A stretch of DNA of 64,000 nt from Spirodela intermedia. Its lineage: Eukaryota; Streptophyta; Magnoliopsida; Alismatales; Araceae. The notes under the pieces are model-generated. The model was not told the origin of the DNA. It did no database searches and saw nothing but the letters and a program-made list of their open reading frames with translations. The stretch's first letter is position 1; the number at the start of each line of letters is the position of its first letter. The position numbers were made by a program, and so were the translations under genes. Below, piece after piece: positions 51,501 to 60,500 of the stretch. The DNA lies in contig LR746276.1 in the NCBI GenBank assembly GCA_902729315.2, forward strand, positions 1,784,669 to 1,848,668. The letters run 5' to 3'.

Positions 51501-54500
51501 ATGCCGCTCATTCAGTCTTATTCATCTTGCCTGTCAAATGTGATCGCCACCCAACTCTTTTCAGTACCATTTAAGTTCTAGCTAAATAAACAGACTGTCT
51601 TTCCTGGTATAAATAATTGATGCATCATCATACTGATGAAGGAATTTTCTTAACCATATTTATAAGATTATGATTGGGTTTTCTGGGTTCATGAGACGAC
51701 CTTAGAACACGTGGCAGTTGAAGCTATGGAATTTGGTACTAAATCCAAATACGGACTCAGTTGCAGGAATGGGTATTTGATATCATTCTATAATTTAAAA
51801 TCTACAAGGGACTCAGGTGATATCATTTTGGAAACTAAAGTTACTATTTCTATCGATGATATTGTAAGAGAAGACGAAATTATGCTAGAGTTTTCTTAAA
51901 CTTATTATCCAAGTTTAGATGTGAATATCCTCCCATGATAAAACGTTATCGTTAAATCAATACTTTATTATAAATGGTTTGATTTCAATGGTTCCTATTA
52001 TTCAATGATTTTCTCGAAATTGTAGATTATTTCATGTCTATACTACATTTGCTTGTGAGTTATGAACATGATAGAAATGTACACCTGTTTTTAACTCCAA
52101 AGTTTCTGTGACATAGGAAATGTTCACTGTGGACTTACCAGCTGGATGGGAGTGGGTTGACGACTGGCATGTTGACAATTCATTAGTAAGTAATCCAGAT
52201 GGGTGGGTTTATGCTCCTGATTCGGAACATCTTAAATGGCCAGAGTCTTTCAGTCCTGAGATTTCCTCAAACAATGCCAGACAAAGGAGATGGATCAGAG
52301 ATAGAAGAACAGTTTCAACTGATTTACAGACTTTTATGTTACTTGAATTAGTGAAGCCTGGCGAAACTCTTCCTCTTCCTCTTCAATGCCTGGTTCATCC
52401 TTTATCGCCTTATCATTTGCAGTTAAGGCCAAAGGATTCCAGTGATCTGACTGAATATGCGTGGAGTAAGGTATTGAGTAAATATGAGCATACTGAGAGT
52501 GATGGAAATAAAGAATTTTCAGAAATCTGTGTCTCGAAACTTAATAAATCGGAGGAACTTTTGTACTGCATGCCAACCAGTGGAAATTCTTCGGACGGTC
52601 CTCAGGCTTTGTGGTTTTGCTTAAGCATACAGTCCTCAGAAATCAAGAAAGATATTCATTCAGAACCAATACATGATTGGAATCTAGTGGTCGATTCTCC
52701 ACTTTCCCTCACTAATTTTCTTCCTCTTTCTGCTGAATATTCGGTTCTCAATGAGGAATCAAATGGCGATTTTGTTACACGCCAGCGAGATACTTTTAAG
52801 CCTGGTGAAACTTCCAAGATTTATAATGTTGATCTAAGAGAGGCTTTATATTTATCACTCGTTCCACGAGGATGGGAGCATATAGATGTAATGTTTTTCA
52901 ATTTCGTCTTTAGTACATGTAGCTGCTTTAGTTCAATCTCTTGAAGTGTGTTTACCTCTTATTAATAGTTCCACTTTTCTAGGTTCCTGCTCTTGTGTCT
53001 CACCCAAACAGAATCCCAGCCAAAACAATAAGTCTAAGAAGTTCCTTCTCTGGAAGGTGATCATTTTCAAGATTTAAATAATACTCTGCTTTTTTAATTC
53101 GTAAAAATATGTTCACATTCAATTAAATGATACTTTAACTGTACGACAACTTTGAAAAATCCACAGGGTTGTCTCAGTCATTCTTGAGCAAAGCCATGAG
53201 AAAGCCCAGCTGCAATCAAGGCTGATTAGATTATACGTTCCTTATTGGATTTCAAGTGAACGATGCCCCCCTCTAATTTATAGGATCGTGGATATATCAA
53301 AAAGAAGAGAAAGAAAGCTGTTTACATTTACTTCTAAACAGGAAAGTGAGAAAGTTGTCTTGCAGATCACAGAAGAGGAACTGGATGAAGGAGATACTAT
53401 CAGTGCTCCATTAAACTTTCAGCGCCTGGGTCTATGCCTATCGCTGGGAACACCAGGCAGAGAAAAATTTGGGCCAATAAAAGACCTGCTTCCTCTCAGT
53501 GATATGGTAAATGCTTTTTAGCCATTTTTTCTCCATTTTTCGAAAATGGACTCAGAATCATCTCTAACAGAAGTTCTTGATCAGGATGGTTCTGTAGATC
53601 TTTTTGCGTATGACATAGATGGAAACTGTACTAGGGTTTTGATTTCCTCAAAACCATGCCGTTACCAGGCTGTTCCTACCAAGGTAATAGAAAACCAATA
53701 TTTTCTGGAATATCAACAATTCAGGATATATTTTTCAGGAAATTATAATAAGTATAATTGTATTTACTTTCTTTTCAGGTATTGTCCGTACGTCCATATA
53801 TGACATTCACAAATAGGGTTGGTCAAGATATTTTTATAAAATTTAGTGCTGAAGACCAGCAGAAAGTTTTACATGCCTCAGATTCAAGAGTTTCTTTCAT
53901 TTACTCTGAAATGGGGGAAGCAGAAAAGCTCCAGGTAATCCTCAATGATTATTGATCTTGAATATTTGTTGCCCTTACTAGATGTGCGAAAAGTTGTCTT
54001 TTCATAGTACACAACCTAGTGAAAAATAGATTATATTTGGAGCTACAGTATGGAAGAAAAAATTTTAAAGTTTCAAACATGTTCCCGTTACCACTATGAT
54101 TGAGTCCATAGTCTTTAGGTCACACACAAGTTCTCCACGATTTCATTTCTCACCATGTTTTAATGCGCAATAAATGAGCCAATTAGGTTTATGTCACCAC
54201 GAGATTTTTCAGCTCTGTACGTGATTAAAATTATATTTTCTTTCAAAGGTTCAATACGAAATTATTGTTCAGTGTCAACAGAAAAACTGTGTGGTTTATG
54301 GTGTTAATGTTTGCAGTTCATATTGAATCATATCCTGCAATTATCAATTATGAGCAAATAATGTCATCGGTTGGCAAGAATTTTTCAAACGTTGAAGTTC
54401 AAGATCTAACGTGATTAGATGTTGTAAATTTCATCACCAGAACTATTGCAATTTGTGCCTTGTTTTTATTAGTCAGTTGGGCAGCGTAATATTGAATATT

Positions 54501-57500
54501 GATGATATGGAGGAGGTTATGGCCATTGAGAACGTAGGTTATTACACTGAATTTGGTATTTTGATAAAATCATAAAATTTAGAGGTACTTTTATCTGCAA
54601 ATAATTCTCTAGACAACAGCCAACCAGACGAAATTTATTTGTGATTCATTGTTTTGTAGAGGTGTACCAACATAATCTCCCAGCTTTTTTATGAATGGGC
54701 CATAGGCCCATCTAAAGTTGAATCAGAAATGGGTAGCTACTTTTGCCATGAGATTTGAATCATTTATTAAAGTTGGAAAACTAGAGCTACCCAAATCCAT
54801 ATTATTTTCCAGATGGTTGTTCCAAAGGCCCATCTAATGCCATTAGTAGCCTAAATGTCGTAAATATTCTTCTACTTTATTTTGTGTAAGAACTAAACAA
54901 CGGGCCACCATTGTTTCAGTAAAGATCTCTAATATCTGAATATCCATGGAAATCCTTATGTATACATATAATTATTTTTTTTATGAATTATAGGTCCGAA
55001 TGGAAGATACAAATTGGTCCTTTCCTGTGGAAATTCTGAAAGAGGATACAATCACAATAATGTTGAAAAATTGCAATGGTGACCGGAATTTTTTGAGGCT
55101 TGAAATACGTGGTTATGAAGAAGGATCACGGTTTCTAGTTGTGTTACGTCCTGGGTCAGCTCGCTGTCCAGTAAGGTATTTTCCCGTTATTAAAAATACC
55201 TTTAAAAGTTGTTTTAGGTCACTGTTTGGTCTCAGCCGCCCACAGTAAATAATTTAGATGCATATCCATTAGTGGCGCTATCATGAGCATTGTTGCAAAA
55301 TTAATATGGGTTTTCTATTTTCCTGCTTGTTTCAGGATTGAAAACCGGATAGCTAACATGAAGATCAACATTCGGCAGTCAACCTTGGGTGATGATGCAT
55401 GGGTCACAATATATCCGCTTTCATCTATAAATTTTGCATGGGAAGTTCCTTATGGTCCCAATCTTATGGATATTTGTTTGCAAAATGGAAATAATATCAT
55501 TTTTCAGAATATCAGCTTGGAGAATGCTACAGAATGCTATGCTGATTTACGTAAAGAAGGCTTTGATTTTCATTTTACAGAATGTGGTGATATAAGGAAT
55601 GTTCGCATAATAGATATTAAAAAGGATTTAACAGAGCTTTTGGATGAACAGCCTACCAATGACTCAATCAGCAATGGAAACGGTCCATCCTTTGTCGAAA
55701 AAATGAAGACTACTGCCCCACCTGTAGAGCTTATAATTGAGCTAGGCATTGTAGGCATTTCTTTGGTTGACCATAGACCAAGGGAACTATTGTATCTCTC
55801 CCTGGAGAAAGTCTTCGTTTCATATTCCAGTGGTTATGATGGAGGAACTACCAGCAGGTATAGTTTTTATCTATTTAATCGATATTTATTTTATAAAAAT
55901 GGACATTTAAAAGCATTTATGTTTATTTACTGAGTGTTCAACGAAAGCTACACAAACAGAAATCTTTTTAAACGGGTACTCTCGGTAAGTCCCTAAAGCT
56001 GATTGACAAGCCTCTCTAGTTTTTTCACCTATTTTCATATATCCCCGAAACTACTGAAGGACTTGGTTTCTGGTCGTGTTCTTAATATCAATAGGTTACT
56101 CTCATATTTCCATAGTCAAAACTCAAAAGAAGCTTGCTTATCTGCAATAACTATTTGTCTCCAATGTTAAAAAAAAATTCTCCATCACGCTCTCCCTCCC
56201 TCCTCAAGTGGGCTTCATCCCCACATGGCAGCCCACCTATGCGCCTCCCTCCCTCCTTCCAATCTGCCCGCACCACCTGCTACTTCCCCCTTGTAGGCTT
56301 CACCCATGGTGACTCCATGCTTCCTGACCTCCTCTGCCCCACTTCCCTCATGAAGTCCCCACCCCTTCTAGAAGCCTCCCTCCTTCCTCCCTGTATTGTG
56401 GGAACCTTGCTTATCTGTAACAACTCTTCGCTATCATCAAATAGTACCCCTTCCCAACCCCACCTCTTGCCTGCAAGCCTCTAGCTGCAGATTGGTGGTA
56501 TTCCCGTGGTTGGGTGGGTCAGTCTCATGTTACACTTTGGCTAGTGGTACTGAGTTTAAATCTCGAGGAAAGGAAAACAGGTTGTCGTTTTCTAAAGTAT
56601 ATTTAGTTTAATTTAAAAAGGTCAAATATTTAACTTGTTTTCGGATGGAACTATAATCAGAGTGCTAATAAACCAAGATTGTAGTATTTTCAAATGTTTT
56701 ATGACGAAGTTGAAAAACATAGGGAATGTGGAGGAAAAACATCCCCACACTCGGGAACAGAAGGGTTTTATGTGCTTCAGCCATATGCCAATATCCATGG
56801 CTGTGCCAAGGTTATCTTTTAGGTTTACAAAAAGGAGGAACCCAGGCCACTTCTGAATAAACAGTGATTAAGAAGTATCAGTGTCCCCCAAATGACAGGA
56901 ACACCCTACAGACCGTGGGTAAAGGTTATGGCCCCAAAGCCGAAATACTTGCCAGAGGAGGTGGTCTCTATGTGATTATTTGTATCCATTTCTATTCGAA
57001 TGAATACCTGATTATTTTGCTTTCTTGCATACGCCGCATTGGTGTCTCTTAAATTTTTTTAGAGAATTTCACTAATTATTTTTGCTCAACTCCGAAATAT
57101 GACACGTTTCACGGGGTTTCACTGCAATGTGTTGATTTTTTTTTCCAGGTTTAAGCTCATTGTTGGTCAGTTGCAGATAGATAACCAGCTTCCATTAACT
57201 GTGATGCCAGTTTTTTTTATGCCTGAATACACGGCTGATGTGGGCCATCCTGTCTTCAAAGCAACTATAACAGTGAGCAATGAGAATATCGATGGAACTC
57301 AAGTCTATCCATATGTATATATTCGGGTAATTCTTGAAGCATCAGATCAGTCAAGCCATCGTATTTGATAATCTTTTTCGCATCAAGTAACATCTATTTT
57401 TTTGTTTAGGTGACCGAAAATTACTGGAGAGTTAACATTCATGAACCTATAATTTGGGCGTTAGTTGATTTCTACAACAATCTCCAGATAGATCGAGTCA

Positions 57501-60500
57501 CAAATGCTTCGAATGTCACTGCTGTTGATCCAGAGATACGTATAAAGTATTCTACTTCTTACCTTGGAACTGACGTTCACTTACCAGTTTATCTAGTTCA
57601 TGCATCATTTACTACATTTATTAGTTAATTGTCTTCCAATAACCAATCATTTATATTGCACTGGTTTACCTTACAATAAATCCCGTAACCATGCTAATGC
57701 TGGTAGATGACGAATCTCTTTTGCGAGTGATTAATAATGATTTTTTTTCGGAGAAGATAAACAGTCTTTTAAATGTCTTTATCTTTTCCACGGCTCATAT
57801 CATCATGCATAGTGGAATGTAAAGTGGAATCTTTCACTATCAGTTTTAAAATATTAGTTCAGCATTGCGATCTTGATTTCTACCAGCATAAGGCTTCTGT
57901 AATCGAGATGTTAAAGAGTTGTAATTCCTTTTAGCGACACTCCGATCTTGACTTGCCTCCCTTTTTATTTCCTTTCAGCCAAATAGATGTCTCAGAGATG
58001 AGATTCAAGGTGTCACTAGAGACGGCACCAACCCAAAGACCACATGGTGTCCTTGGCGTGTGGAGTCCAATATTATCTGCTGTTGGAAGCGCTTTCAAAA
58101 TCCAGGTTACTACCATCTTCCCTCTTCACAGGCTGAACGTGGTTTTTAAGGCTAATTGTGAGGAAAGTTGTTTAATAATTTCCTGCGTCCAAAATTGAAA
58201 ACCACCATGGATCTTCTTTAAGCGTCAGTATATGCTTTATTTAAACAGAAGGAAACTTACCCCTGTATCAGTATTGTACTATTTTCAGTTCTTTGGTTGT
58301 TTCATCAACTTTAATGTCTCGTTTAACTCGCACAGAAACAGATTTCTGTCAATTCACCGGACAAGAGATTTCCAATATTTAGAAACAATGTCCAGCCATG
58401 CTGTTAAAACGATAGACTAATATATGCACCTCCAAGCTTGACTTATTTTTTTATCCTGGTCTTCAGATCCGTCTTAGGAAAGTCATGCATCACAACAGGT
58501 TCATGCGCCAAAGTGCAATCGTTCCCGCCATTATCAATCGTGTTAAGAGGGACCTCATCCACAACCCTCTACATCTAATACTTTCGGTTGATGTTCTTGG
58601 CATGACGAAGTCAACTTTGGCATCACTTAGCAAAGGTTTTGCTGAGCTCTCGACAGACGTACAGTTCTTGCAGTTACGTTCAAAGCAGGTAATCATTTCC
58701 CATCTCTCATGTACATTATGTTGGTATTTGAGTCAGGTATTGAACAACTCAGAAACATGGCAAGCCCTGTTAAAGAAGTTTGTACTTGTTAATTTGTTTT
58801 TTAAGTCACCATTAAATTTTTTCATATTTTAGAATTATTTCAGATCATATTAGCAATAAACCCATGATAAATCATTCTTCCTGATAATTCAGTGATTCCC
58901 AAACCTAAAAATGTGGCATAACCCTGTGAACAATTTTATCTGACTCTTCTCATGTTTTCTTTAAGGTTTGGTCAAGGAGAATTACTGGTGTTGGTGATGG
59001 AATCATCCAAGGGACAGAAGCTCTGGCACAGAGTGTGGCTTTTGGGTTCTCTGGCGTCATAAAAAAACCTGTGGAAAGTGCAAGAGAGCATGGTGTACTG
59101 GGACTTCCTCAGGGCCTCTTGCGGGCCGTTCTAGGTGTTGTCGTCCAACCGGTTAGTGGTGCGCTGGATTTTGTTTCATTGACTGTTGATGGGATTGGTG
59201 CTAGCTTCACCAGATGCCTAGAGTTCTTGAGTAACAGATCTGCTTCAGAAAGAATCAGAAACCCTCGTGCTATTCGTGCCAATGGTTTACTTGCAGAGTA
59301 CTCTGAAAGAGAAGCAACCGGCCAGGTATTATTTTGTTCCACGCGTTCTATTATTTCTTAGACTGATAAAAAAAATGTGTTCAAGGCAAGATTTTTACCA
59401 AGTATTATGATAAACTTCAAATTGAAATGCCTAATTCTTTTTTTGAGTATAAGAGATTATGCACTGAAGACAACTTTTTGCTAAAGCATTAGTAAAAGAT
59501 TACGATTTAAATCTTATATTCTTATTTAGACTGATAAAAAAAGAATGCCTATGCGCTAGAGTATGTCTATGCACAAGAGACAAGATTTTGTCTTGGGTAC
59601 TAGTGAAAAAATTCCACTTAACCACTGTATGTCTATGCTCTTCCTAGATGATCCTGTACCTTGCTGAGACCAGTAGGCACCTCGGTTGCACTGATTTATT
59701 CAAGGAGCCGTCAAAGTACGCCTGGTCTGACTTCTATGAAGATCACTTCCTTTTGCCTCATCAAAGGATCCTTCTCATCACAAACAAACGTGTCATGCTA
59801 TTATTGGTAAGATAATGGTTATCCTAGTTTTGATTCCATCCATCACTCCGATTTAACTCCATCTGATTCCCCATCACTTCAGTGTCTGGATCCAGAGAAG
59901 ATGGACAGAAGGCCCTGCAAGATAATCTGGGATGTGCAGTGGGAAGAACTCCTGGCCTTGGAGTTGGCAAAAGCCGGCTGCCCAAAACCATCACACCTGA
60001 TCATTCATCTCAAAAACTTCAGAAAGTCAGAGAGTTTTGTGCGGCTTGTTAAGTGCAGCTTTGACATCGAGGACGATCAAGACCCTCAGGCTGTCAGGAT
60101 CTGTTCGGCGATCCACAAGACATGGAAAGCCCATCAGCTGGACATGAAAACCCTAACACTGAGGGTCGGTTATGCTTTATCCATTCCCAATTTATCAAAT
60201 TTAGTGTTGTCTAAAAGGGTCTTCCCTGTTCCGACAAAACAGTCTGTGACATGATCTACTATAGGTTCCTTCAAGCCAGAGATATGTGCAATTTGCGTGG
60301 GATGAATCAACCGGTGGGGACTCTGAGAGACGAATCAAATCTGCGGTCAAGACTAGGAGACTTGTCTCCTCTAGTTCTTTCCTCGATGAGAGGAGGTTTG
60401 TGAAGCACGTTGTGAACTTCCAGAAGATATGGAGCAGTGAGAGGGACTCACAGGTCCGGTGCATATTATACCCAAAACAGGTGCTCTGTCAAAATCCTCA

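Noticed and set aside
51711-51899. 62-codon frame in VPS13 intron 46
   Set aside because: It does not match VPS13 relatives, and splicing exon 46 directly to exon 47 keeps the frame and the conserved order.
56500-56590. tRNA-derived SINE suggested by TGGCTAGTGG and GAGTTTAAATCTCG
   Set aside because: Box A and box B resemblance is weak, spacing is off and no tail or target duplication was found.
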